Shown here: positions 40,747-51,265 of the stretch, in pieces
Numbering within the stretch: position 1 is the first letter of the stretch
Layout: each line of letters begins with the position of its first letter
From: Brachyhypopomus gauderio
Lineage: Eukaryota; Chordata; Actinopteri; Gymnotiformes; Hypopomidae
DNA: 64,000 nucleotides
NCBI RefSeq assembly: GCF_052324685.1
Contig: NC_135212.1
Span: 15,942,410 to 16,006,409 of the forward strand
Reading direction: 5' to 3'
Position numbers and translations under genes: made by a program
Notes under the pieces: generated by a model
Told to the model about the DNA's origin: nothing
What the model saw: only the letters and a program-made list of their open reading frames with translations
Database searches by the model: none

Positions 40747-41810
40747 TTAGCAAGATCCTATGATCAATTGTGTCAAAAGCTGCACTAAAATCAAGAAGCA
40801 CTAACAGTGATACATAGCCTTGATCTGAAGCAAGGAGGAGATCATTTGTTACTTTGACTAATGCTGTTTCAGTACTGTGATGGGGCCTAAAGCCAGATTG
40901 GAACTTTTCAAATATGTGATTCCTATGCAGATATAGGCATAATTGCTGGGCAACAGCTTTTTCTATGATCGTAGATATAAATGATGTGTTTGAAATGGGT
41001 CTATAATTAGATAGCACGTTAGATAGATAGCAATTAGATAGTCAGATCAAGATTTGGTTTCTCGATCAGAGGTTTAATAACTGCTAATTTACATGATTTG
41101 GGCATGTGACCTATTGTAATGGATGAGTTAACTATAGTTAGAAGAGGTTCAGTTACAGCTGGTAATACCTCTTTTAATAACTTTGAGGGAACCGAGTCTA
41201 GTGTGCAGGTAGTACAATTTAAGGAAGAAATAATTTTCTCTAATCCTGATCATCAAGTTTTTCTCCCAGTATATAATTTAAATCAATATCAACCAAACCA
41301 AATGACATACCAGTTGCATTGCTAATAAAAGGTTTTATATTTTGTCTAATATTCTCTATTTTATTATCAAAGAAATCTATAAATACATTACTAGTGAGAT
41401 TTACTGGAATCTGAGGTTCTGTGCCTGCTTGATTTTTTGTAAGTTTAGAAATAGTATTAAAAAGAAATCTAGGATTGTTTTTATTTTTCTCTATCAGTGA
41501 GGCTAAGTGTGCTGAGCGTGCCTTTGTGAGTGCCCGTTTGTACTCAATAATGCTATCCTTCCAGGCACAGTGGAATACTTCCAACTTAGTAGATCGCCAT
41601 TTCCGCTCTAATTTACGTGCTATTTGTTTTAAGTTTCTAGTTTGGTCAGTGTACCATGGGGCGAGCTTTTTGGATCTAGCCTTTTTATATTTTAGTGGAG
41701 CTACGATATCTAGAGCTGATCTGCAGGTATTCTCTAAGTAGTCGGTTAGACTATCTAACTCTCCTGGAACGAGCGGGTATTTATTTTAAGATGAATCTCG
41801 AATTGGACTA
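40747..41810 (-). pseudogene. L2-like LINE: RT N-terminus and linker
   Basis: The minus-strand frames carry NYRPISNTSFISTIIEKAVA, GFRPHHSTETALVKV and LDFSAAFDTIDH (RT blocks), and upstream an endonuclease-RT linker (ENKIENIRQ-like, 41240-41584). Several stops and shifts are present. It ends at 41810, where the CACTA element is inserted; the LINE resumes at 55253. Confidence 0.8.
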
Positions 41811-42431
41811 CACTGTAAACCCGGATTTTATATCTACTCAACTCTTTAATTTCGATGTACATAAATATTTAAGTTTTATTGCATTACTATCAAATCTAAG
41901 TATATTGTACTCATATTTGCACACACTGAACTTTACTAACAATTTTAAGTTTAATGAACTGAAAATTCAATGTTTTCAACTCATCAACTTAAATACTTTA
42001 TTGTTGAACACTTTTCCGCCATTTTGTTAGCTTGCTGTTTGTCACGCCAGGCAGACACATATAGGCAAAACACAAGTCCGAGTTGCAGGTTGTTTTAACC
42101 AATCCGTCCGATTTTTTAACCTGCTGCATTTTATTCGGTAGCCTAGGCTGTTTACGAGCTGTGTTTTCTTTTAATATTAACCAAGGCCATGGTCATTTCT
42201 ACCTCAGGCTAATGGTAGTATAACGATTTAGAGCTCGCGCGCAATTTGTGACGTTTTGTTTCAATTTGTGTGAATTTGTGATTTCGCGCTCAGTTGGATA
42301 GTAGTTCATCTGAGGTAGGTAGGTATTCCTTTGAGCTCAGCTTTATTTCTATATTAATCTTGAATACCGCTCAATATAGCGTTACATTATCAAAATATAT
42401 GTATAATAATGTTAGGTAATTGTATTCACAG

Positions 42432-43221
42432 CATACCTGTCAAGTTTTGTATTTTAAAATACGGGACATTTCCCATATATGACGTCATCGCCTAATTTGC
42501 ATAATTAGTTATTTGCATATAGCCGCAATCGAGGCTGTAGGAGAAACGAAAACATCTTTGGAGTGGCAAAAGTGAAGAAAAAACACCCCAAATATGTTTT
42601 GAACTACAAATGAATAAAAAAATTTAAAATTTCTAGTGGTATTTCTAGCTACAAATGGGGACATCTCCTGGGCATATTTTTGTGCCTTTAGCCCGCGTTT
42701 GTGCTTGGCAGATTGTTCGTGCTGACGGACATCGTTCCTTCCCCCATGAGAGACACTAAAATCACAACTACATATCTTACAGAATGAGTAGCTATGCCCC
42801 TTCATGCTCCTCTTTAGGAAAATAAATTCCCTGTCGCATTCGTCAAGGTACTTACACGTACGCTTAGCTTTTAGGCCTTCTCTCGTTAAATCCTGATTTG
42901 TTGTTCCACGTTTGCTCCCACTGTCGACACTAAACCCGTGAGTTTTAATTAATATATTTTTTAAAGCATTCATGTGCCGCGCCAAACAGAATTCTGTCAC
43001 TAGCCTCGCGAGAACTGCTACCTGCAGTAGTCTGGGTGGCAGTTCTCGCGAGGCTAGTGACAGAATTCTGTTTGGAGCGGCACATGAATGCTTTAAAAAA
43101 ATAAAAATTGAAAACTGAAAATACGGGACAAATACGGGAAAATAAAAATACGGGACGTCGCCGGGACAGAGCGGTAAAATACGGGACTGTCCCGGCCAAA
43201 ACAGGACACTTGACAGGTATG
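42432..43221 (-). mobile_element. hAT element with partial transposase, inside CACTA
   Basis: The ends are CATACCTGTCAAGT and its reverse complement, flanked by the perfect 8-bp duplication ATTCACAG (42424-42431 and 43222-43229). The minus strand has a 163-codon frame (43000-42509) with a zinc-finger motif (FCKICSCDFSVSHGG...QHEQSAKHK) typical of the N-terminus of some hAT transposases. It ends long before a catalytic domain, so the copy is non-autonomous. Confidence 0.88.
42957..43100. repeat. 62-bp inverted repeat (hairpin) inside the hAT element
   Basis: Arms 42957-43018 and 43039-43100 are reverse complements with one mismatch, separated by a 20-bp loop. It spans the start of the transposase-like frame. 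Confidence 0.93.
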
Positions 43222-44796
43222 ATTCACAGACCTGATTAATATTACAGTTAAGAGCATTTTTATTGTCCTGGGAAAGTGGCTTGAGGTTAGCAGGCTACTA
43301 GCTTAACCGTTAATAAGCTAAACAATTTAGCAAGATTTGTCTCATCATTTTCTGTGTTGTTAACATGATTAATATTCTTTTTTTGTATTTATCCTTATTA
43401 TTGCTATTAATGTTGATAGTTATCCCAGATAGCAAGGAGATATTGATACAATGTAGATTTTTGATCAGGACCATCATTTTAGTTGAGGTTGAAATTTTGA
43501 CAATACTATGTTGCATCAACGGTAAAATTTCGACGAAAGTTTAAAGTTCCTAACGTCGGCAGCAATGATGTTGATTATACATTGAGATATAATTGACCGC
43601 GAGATCAATGATGCGCGAGCTCACGCCGGCAAAATTAACAGACAGCAACGGTCGTTTACGGACAGTTTTTCTCTGAGGTAAGTAAAAATGTTATCTAAAT
43701 GTTCGAGTAGTTAATGTAGTGGCTATACGTTAATATTATTTATTTTGAAGCGTACATTATCTTTACATTATTGTGACAAAATTTTTTTAAAGGTTTTTAT
43801 AGCTTATAAATTAGCTAGGTTATCTAGTTTTAATTATGCTGTAAACCAGGGCTATTCAATTAGCGGCCCGCGGGCCAGAACTGGCCCAGTAATGAATTTG
43901 GACTGGCCCCCCACATGTTAGTTACAGTGTACAGTACAGAAAAGTAGTTACCAAAACATATACACTATGTGTAGAACAAGGAAACAATTGTGTACAAATT
44001 ATGGATGATATTACTATTGTCAGAAACATTTTGAAAGTAGATGACGACATATTTGTACTACTCCAGAGGTTTAAGAACCAGATATCGTATGTTTCCTATC
44101 CTTTTATGTCATCATATATAGGCTGCTACAAGGTATGGGAGTTGCATGGTCTTGGTTTAGCAAGGCTCATACACATAAGTGTGTCCTCTATCCTGACAAC
44201 TTTGGCTTTATTGCAATACCTATAATCCACATGAAGAACTTGCTTGGTATATTTTTCAGTTTAAGTAAATATTTTGATGTGTTTTCTTTCACACTCACTT
44301 TTTTCTCCTTCCATAGTAGTTCTCAATGCTGTGGTGGATAGCATGTCTAATTGACTATTTTTTATTAAAGGTATTTTTTTTGTTGAAACCATTCAAATAA
44401 CAACCTGATGAAGCAGTGGTGCATAGTTCAATTTCAAAATGGGGGTACTGAGATTTTTTCTGGAAAAATAATTATTATGGCCACCATATCCTCCCAAAGA
44501 CATGTCCCAAGTACATGCTGCAGTTAAAAAATGACTTGAACCTAGTGAGGGATGGGTCACATACGAGCCTGTGAGGTAAGTCGTGGTAAGTGTGAATCAT
44601 ATTTCCAGCCTTTTTCACATACTAATCAATTGACCACAAACCAGAGTCTCTGCTATGTCCTGTCATGGCAATCTGGCTCAAACATGTTTGAGGAGTTTCA
44701 CTTATTTCACTTTGTACAAATATCTATAGTTTTAGTCAGTCTATGTAAAAATATAGAAACAGAGTTCTTAATGACATTCTTTTTTTTTTTTTGCAG
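43222..44796. other. CACTA interior, no firm gene; MITE-like fragment
   Basis: A fragment near 43853-43910 (GGGCTATTCAATTAGCGGCCCGCGGGCC split by position) matches a common hAT-MITE start. 44001-44225 has a plus-strand frame (MDDITIVRNILKVDDD) that faintly resembles the C-terminal part of CACTA transposases; I cannot confirm it. The rest is AT-rich and unassigned. Confidence 0.35.
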
Positions 44797-45924
44797 AAAC
44801 ATATGAAGATGCAGAAAAAAGCCTGAGAAGATATCTGCAAGAGAACTGTAATACTACTGATATGCAGTCAGACGAGGAGATAGAACAGCATCAAAAACGA
44901 AAGTCTTGGTAACACTTGTCAGTTTGTCAATTTCCATTGTCATCTTTTTTTCTAATGGCAGTTTATGCTATTTCTTTGTTTTTAGACCTAATCCAATATA
45001 TAATTATGAATATAATTCAGACGTTGAGAGCTTTGATGATAAAAAAAAGGAAATTCCCCCAGGAACCTCAGATCTTTTTTTCAGGCAAGTCTTATGCAGG
45101 AAGAAAAAGTATTGGGATCGAAAAATGGTACAGTGATCAAAATGCACTGCACATTTGCTTCCTTAAGCTGGTACTTAACATATCAATAAATGTGTTTTGT
45201 TTCATACAAGACCATTTTTTATAGGTCCTAGTAAATCTCCCAAGAAGTATTCAATAGATCAGTCTACTGCTCAGTCTCCTGAGGTGCAAGTCAATTACGA
45301 ACAGTTGCTTTACTATTGAAAAATGTGTTCTATAAATGTTTTCATTTAATAATGACCACTTTTTAGTTATATATTTTACCACTCTTCAGTTTACAGTCCT
45401 CTTACCAGAATTATTGATAATTGAAAACATTTATAGCAGCCAAGAATGACCACCATTTATTTATTTAGGTCAAACCGGTCCTATCAGGCTTCATTCTACG
45501 GCCCAATCATGCACCAGCTTCCAGTCCTCTACCCAGCTGTGCACCAGCTTCCAGTCCTCTACCCAGCCGTGCACCAGCTTCCAGTCCTCTACCCAGCCGT
45601 GCACCAGCTTCCAGTCCTCTACCCAGCTGTGCACCAGCTTCCAGTCCTCTACCCAGCCGTGCACCAGCTTCCAGTCCTCTACCCAGCCGTGCACCAGCTT
45701 CCAGTCCTCTACCCAGCCGTGCACCAGCTTCCAGTCCTCTGCCCAGCCATGTCGCTTTGTTGTTATTGGTGGCACATCAGTAGAAGTGTGAGTGCGGAGG
45801 ATGCTCTCATGTGCTCTGACTAATGAGCTCTCTTCTAAATTGAACTGGGCTGGGAAAAAAGCCAAGCACCCAGGCAAACAAAAATATGCATTTAAAGACA
45901 CTGTGCTGAAGGCATGCATGTTTG
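44797..45924 (+). pseudogene. DUF4806-like CACTA accessory gene, partial
   Basis: Predicted exons are 44797-44908 (TYEDAEKSLRRYLQ, SDEEIEQHQKRK), 44986-45084 (YNSDVESFDDKK; GC donor), 45225-45283 and 45469-45924 (ending CMFG|GTAAGT). Acceptors are well formed (TTTTTTGCAG, TTTTTAG, TTTATAG, TTATTTAG). The acidic/basic N-terminal block, a repetitive linker and a downstream block (ELSSKLNWAGKKAKH, YAFKDTVLKACMF) resemble DUF4806 proteins found in fish transposons. The last block is in a different frame from the repeat block, so there is a frameshift or a missed splice. The 5' end is not identified. Confidence 0.45.
45511..45750 (+). repeat. 30-bp coding minisatellite, 8 copies
   Basis: Eight 30-bp units starting GCACCAGCTTCC (45511, then every 30 bp) are almost identical, differing at CAGCTGT/CAGCCGT and in the last unit (CTCTGCC). 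Being a multiple of 3, they encode a 10-residue repeat (VHQLPVLYPA). They lie in the linker exon of the DUF4806-like gene. Confidence 0.95.
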
Positions 45925-46273
45925 GTAAGTTGTTTTGCAATGTTGAATATTAAAATATTGTTGATTTTTATATGTGGATGTTGATAGATTCTTGGCTGGA
46001 ATTAATTGAATTAGTATTCATTCATTTTCTAGAATTCTCAGCCCATATTTCTGATGCAACAAACTTTGTTAAATGTATTTGAAATTCTTAAAGAATTAAA
46101 AGTTTAAGTTGGGGAAGAAAGCACATCAGAATATGTATTCGCAGTGGCTGTTCAGAAATGGCTGCGCTGTACACCAGATCGTGTTGGTGGAAAAGGTTGT
46201 CAGCGAGTGCTGCACCTACAGATTTACAACAGTAATATAAATCAATCTTATTACATAATATGAAACACATTTT

Positions 46274-46450
46274 ATGGGCCATTTTCACACTTTCTATATC
46301 AGTTTACATGATTTTCCGGCTGACGACGTGCAAAAAAGTAAATGGGTTTGTGCAATTAGGAGAGATGAAGGGGAAAACTTTGTGATACGGAGCATCTTTG
46401 TGTGTAGCCAGCATTTCACTGCTGCAGACTACATAGTAGGAAGCTCGCGA
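46274..46450 (+). pseudogene. THAP-domain fragment
   Basis: The frame contains LHDFPADDVQKSKWVCAIRR and VCSQHFTAADY, the FxxFP, W and CxxHF features of a THAP DNA-binding finger. The N-terminal C-x-C half is not seen in frame, so it is an exon part or a relic. It lies between the DUF4806-like and transposase genes in the CACTA element. Confidence 0.55.
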
Positions 46451-46454
46451 CTTA

Positions 46455-47541
46455 AGGCCCATTCACACCCTACGGTAATTACGGATACGGACCCTTTCGT
46501 CCGGTTCCGGAGGTCGTTTCATCCGTCAGTGGGTCCGTTGCCAGAGCGCTTACGAATCCGTAGTAACGGAGCAATATAAACCAGAAATCAGGGGGCAGTA
46601 GAGAGTCAGAAGCATCGGAAGTACACCAATTCGGGAAAATCAATGAAGAAGAGTACTGGACTTTAAAAAATGACGCTCGAGTTAGAAGAGAAACTTTGCG
46701 AGTTGGTTAGAGGCTACATTCTGCTACGGTGCCAGGTCATCGCGATAAACAGCGATGCAAAAACAGCTGGGAGGAGATTGCTGGTGCGCCGGTGCCGGAA
46801 ATTTGACTATACTGCCCTCTAGAGGATGTATTTAAAAAAATCATAACAACGTTGGAACCGGAAAGAGGTATAGTGGCCCCCTACGGAGGCTACGTTTGGT
46901 ACGGACGGACGAAATTCGTCCGTGTCCGGAGGTATAAAGCAGTTCTAAAAGTTGGTGCTGTTCCCAGCTGGTTTCAGTGGAACAGTTGCTGTCCGCGTTT
47001 GAAAGAGCAAGCTCTCGGCTGGGAGTACACGTTCGCCCACCAGAGTCGGAGGTTGTGGAAGATTTGAGCATTTGCGGTAGCATCTAGCCCTGATCCGCTA
47101 GCAACTAGCCCTGGCCCGCTAGCAACCAGCCCTGGCCCGCTAGAACATAGCGAACAACGGCTAGATTCGGCTCTTTAATGACTTTTTACCGCCCCCCCCA
47201 ACTAATGTTGACACTTCAACGTTGAGTTAACATCTAATCAATATCTCCTTGCTATCTACTTACATTAAGTACATTTTACAGGAATTGTTGGCTATTCAAA
47301 ATTCAAACGGGGCCTTTTGAGCGTTATTTTCCGTTTTAAAAAATCTTATTTTTTCTCGAATTGAATATTCAAATCTGATGTCCTTGATGCAGTAAATAGT
47401 GTAGTTAATTCCCCTAGCAATCAGGAAATAATTTATGTTGAATGTAGAATTTAATAATGCTGAATCAAATAAGCATACAGTGTGGTTAAACTAACTTTTC
47501 TACTAAATGGGGAAAAAAATTGTTTCTTTGTTTAATTACAG
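46455..47541. other. Unassigned; MITE-like sequence and short GCTAGC-rich repeat
   Basis: 46455-46945 contains paired motifs (GGTCCGT/ACGGAC and CGGACGAAA) suggesting a small inverted-repeat element starting at GGCCCATTCACACC. Near 47085-47150 a ~25-bp unit with CTAGCCCTGGCCCGCTAGCA recurs about three times. No gene is seen. The transposase exon begins just after 47541. Confidence 0.35.
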
Positions 47542-49871
47542 TGTGTTTCCAGTCAGAAGGAGATATGGTCTGGAGGCGCAAGTATTGTCTTTTTAACTGT
47601 GAAAAGAGAGCACAGTTATTTAAGCATTATAGATTAAAACATGGAAGTTATGCAAGATCAGAGCCATTCCCGTGTTTATACCAGGAATGTGTTTGTACAT
47701 TTAAATCATTCAATGCACTTAAAGTACATCTGTCTAACCTTCACACCAAAACTCTGGATAACCAGCCAAGTGTAGATGCACCAGTTAGGTTTTGCTGTTT
47801 ATCTTGTGAGTTTGCTGAGACTTGTTTCGAGACTGACTACTTCACTCACCTGCATACAGTGCACTTTAAAGTAAACCATAAAGTGAAGTGCCCTTTTAAA
47901 GAATGTAACTTTGAGAGCAGTGTCTACTCCACTTTCAAAGCACACAAAAGCAAAGTGCACAAGGACCAGAATTGGAAGTGTTTTAAATCAGAAATTACTG
48001 GTTGTGATCATGTTGGCCATGGCAGTGATGCAATACAGGAGAACATGTCACATGTTGATGATATAGAGGATTTAGAGGAAGCAAGTGATGAACCCAATGA
48101 GCATGGCCTTTGTGATTTAGGAAGACAACTGGAGCACAACGTGGCATCTCTTCTGTTAAAGATGCCAACAATTTTGCATATACCTGAATGTTCTGTTCAA
48201 GAGGTAATAGAACAGCTTTATCAAATAAATGAGCTGTCACAGCCACTTTTGCAAAGCAGAGTGAGGGTGGTGTTACAGAAGTATTATACAGACATACATG
48301 AGACAGTAGTGAAAGAAGTTATAAGTGCTGTGTCAGAAAGTAGCATGATGGCATTTTGTCCCAAAGATGTTCTCTTGGGAACATCTAAAAGAAGAGCAGC
48401 CTATGTACGCAGAGAGTTTCCACTGGTAAGCCCCAAAGAATATGTTGTGGGGAAAGGCTGTAAACCACTTGCATATGTTCCCATTATTCAGATGCTCCAA
48501 ACAATGCTTAACAAACGTGACATCCTGGACAAAGCTATGTCAAAAAGATTCTGTATCCCACAAGAATACAGGTCATATGTAGATGGACTGAACTTTAAGG
48601 AAAACTCTCTTTTTGCAGAGAACAATTTCACAATTGCTCTTGGACTCTACATTGATGACTTTGAAGTTGCCAATCCTCTTGGAACATCAAAGCTGAAACA
48701 TAAAATGTGTGCAGTATATTGGGTCATTGCCAACATACCTGCAAAATATAGATCAACCCTCAACTTAATCCAGCTTGCCCTACTATGCAATACCTCCACT
48801 GTCAAAGAGTGTGGTTATGCAAAAGCGCTTCAGCCACTTCTCTATGATCTCTCTATGATCTTAAGCAAAATGGTGTTTTTCTCGAGCAGCTAGGTGCAAG
48901 TGTGAAAGGCACAGTCCTGTATGTTGCTGCTGATAATCTTGGGGCCCACTCACTTGCAGGATTTTTGGAGGGCTTCACAGCTAACAAATTCTGCAGATTC
49001 TGCCTGGCAAGCCGGAGTGAGATCCAAGAACAAGACGTACATACTGGTCTCTTTCAACTCCGAGACAGATTCTCTCATGACAGACAAGTACAGGAAGTAA
49101 GTGCAGATCCAGAACTTATTCAGACATATGGTGTTAAAAGAGCATGTCCTTTAACTGAAAACCTTGAACACTTCCATGTTGTTACTGGTTACCCTCCTGA
49201 TATTCTGCATGATATTTTGGAAGGTATTGTTCCAGTGGAGCTATCTCTGTGTCTGACAGACTTAATAGCAAAGGGGTATTTTATTCTAGATATGCTAAAT
49301 CAGACAATCAGGTGTTTTATCTTCACCTTTACTGACAAAACGGACAGACCTCAGATTATTGGGAAAGGATTTTCCAAAAAAAAAGACAATTGGTGGAAAT
49401 GCGCACGAGAACTGGTGTCTCATAAGACTCCTTCCACTTCTTATTGGCCACTGTGTCCCAGAAGGTGACAACACATGGGATATTGTCATGCTTCTTAAAG
49501 ACATTGTTGAGCTAGCTGTGGTACCAAAACATACTGAGGAGACCTTGCATTGCTTGGAATGTAAGATAACAGAACACAGAGAATTGCTGCAATCAACATT
49601 TCCAGATTTTCATTTAAAGCCAAAGCATCACTATTTAGAACATTACCCTCAACTTGTAAGAAGATTTGGCCCGCTGTCTGAGGTGTGGACAATGCGCTTT
49701 GAGGGGAAGCATAAGTTTTTTAAGAAGGCGATTCGAGATGCTCAGAATTTCAAAAATGTCGCAATGACACTTGCTACCAAACACCAGAAAGCACTTAGTT
49801 ACCATCTTGACTGTAGCTAATTTTTCAGGCCATCAGTTGAGGTAACAAAGGCTGTACCAGCCTTGCTCACT

Positions 49872-50548
49872 CAGTGGGGAACCGTCAGGGCCCTCTACGC
49901 CCTCTCAGAGGGCCTAAAATATTCTTAAAGCATTATATATATAATTATCCAATTTTATTTTATCTACTTACAGTTTGACATTCGACATCTAAACAATTAC
50001 AAAAATATAAGCAAATAAAATATTCACCCGTGTCTATTCAATCTGTGTTGGAAGGTGAGGGGTTGAGTGGAAGCCTGTGAGCCTGTGTCTCCCCCTATCA
50101 GGACTGTGATGCCCGCTGTTCGTTTACAGAGGGCCTGGCAGTTATAATTCAGCGCAATACCAGTTTCAAATGACAGCAAAATTGACCAATCATATCTTCT
50201 CTCTTAGTGGGCGGGCTTAACTGTATGATAATTTCCGCCCACTGTGGCGACGCTAGCTGTCGTTAGCACCATCGCTAGCTAGTTTCGATTCATCCCTTTG
50301 ACGTCCTCGTGCGCGTTGTTTACATATTCCGCTTCCGAGAACCACGGAGCTGTGAACCTTATTTTGTTTGGAAACTTATTTTGCTTAAGATGTTATCTAG
50401 TACAGATATTATTGTTTATTGCGTTTTTAAAGCTGTACTGTCGTCTCAGTTTTTCTTTATTTAGTTTATTAAGAAAGGAAAAAAAAAATTTCGGGGGGGA
50501 GGGGGGGGGGGTAGCGGGCCCAGGTTTAAAGGTCACGGTTCGCTACTG
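49872..50548. mobile_element. hAT MITE in the transposase gene (TSD TGCTCACT)
   Basis: The left end CAGTGGGGAACCGTCA and the right end, reading CAGTAGCGAACCGTGA on the minus strand, are flanked by TGCTCACT (49864-49871 and 50549-50556). The 677-bp element has no transposase. It interrupts codons of the CACTA transposase. Confidence 0.92.
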
Positions 50549-50643
50549 TGCTCACTTCTTTGCCTTTGAATATTCAGAGCTTAATCTCTCAAAACATTAC
50601 AAATGTAGGGTCAGTTCTTGTTGGATCATCTGTCTGTGTAGAC

Positions 50644-50944
50644 CAGGGGTCACCAACGTGGTGCCCGCGGGCACCATGTCGCCCGCGAGGACGTTATGAG
50701 TCGCCCGCGGGCTTGTTTTAAAAACAGCTCACTATATTGCCATGCACCAAAGCGCTGCATCGTTTATGTTTTTGCTGCTATTAGCGATTGTCCGCGGTTG
50801 CTAGCGGTGTTCCCGCTTAGCAATTGACACGCGCACATGAACCCAATAACCCCCCCCCGCTCAACAACTTTCTTTCTGGTAGCCCTCCGCAATAATTGGT
50901 ATCCAAGAAGTAGCTCCCAACTTCAAAAAGGTTGGTGACCCCTG
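50644..50944. mobile_element. hAT MITE in the transposase gene (TSD GTGTAGAC)
   Basis: The ends CAGGGGTCACCAAC and GTTGGTGACCCCTG are inverted, with the 8-bp duplication GTGTAGAC (50636-50643 and 50945-50952). The 301-bp element is GC-rich at its left with GCCCGCGGGC palindromes. Only 95 bp of transposase sequence separates it from the previous insertion. Confidence 0.93.
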
Positions 50945-51265
50945 GTGTAGACGGAGTAAAGTATCATCGAGGCATGATAATCTCTACTGGCTCCTCTTCA
51001 TGTCTTCCTGGATTTGCCCAGATAGAAAAAATTCTTGTTGCAAACTCAGAAATTCTGTTTGTCTGCCAAAAAATGACAGCGTGGTACTGTGAGCACTTGA
51101 GATCTTGCCAACTACACTACAGTGACAAGCATTCTATGTGTGTGGTAAAGTTGATAGAGCTGAATGATGTCCTCCCATTGTCAGCATACTGGGTACAAGG
51201 AGAACTTACAGTAACACTGAAACGATACATCATTTGCTAATCACCTTTGTGTATATATATTCTAG

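Larger units (their letters stand above)
47542..51240 (+). pseudogene. CACTA TNP2-type transposase with N-terminal C2H2 fingers
   Basis: The exon follows an acceptor (TTTAATTACAG). Four C2H2-like fingers (about 47600-47960) are followed by an acidic linker and the catalytic region with YIDDFEVANPLG, AVYWVIANIP, AADNLGAHSLAGF, CRFCL and DILHDILEGIVP. The C-terminal part has GNAHENWCLIRLLPLLIGH, LKPKHHYLEHYP, MRFEGKHKFFK and, after two hAT insertions, GVKYHRGMIIS. Lesions are an 11-bp tandem duplication (48839-48860), a shift at an A-run near 49375, a TAA near 49818 and the hAT insertions at 49872-50548 and 50644-50944. The frame is continuous across both insertions when the target duplications are discounted. 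Confidence 0.8.

Noticed and set aside
45511..45750. CRISPR-like array
   Set aside because: Units are contiguous without unique spacers, and the genome is a vertebrate; it is a coding minisatellite.
45491..45940. 149-codon minus-strand frame with a WVEDWKLVHG-type repeat
   Set aside because: Antisense of the 30-bp minisatellite; the plus strand has the splice sites and flanking homology.
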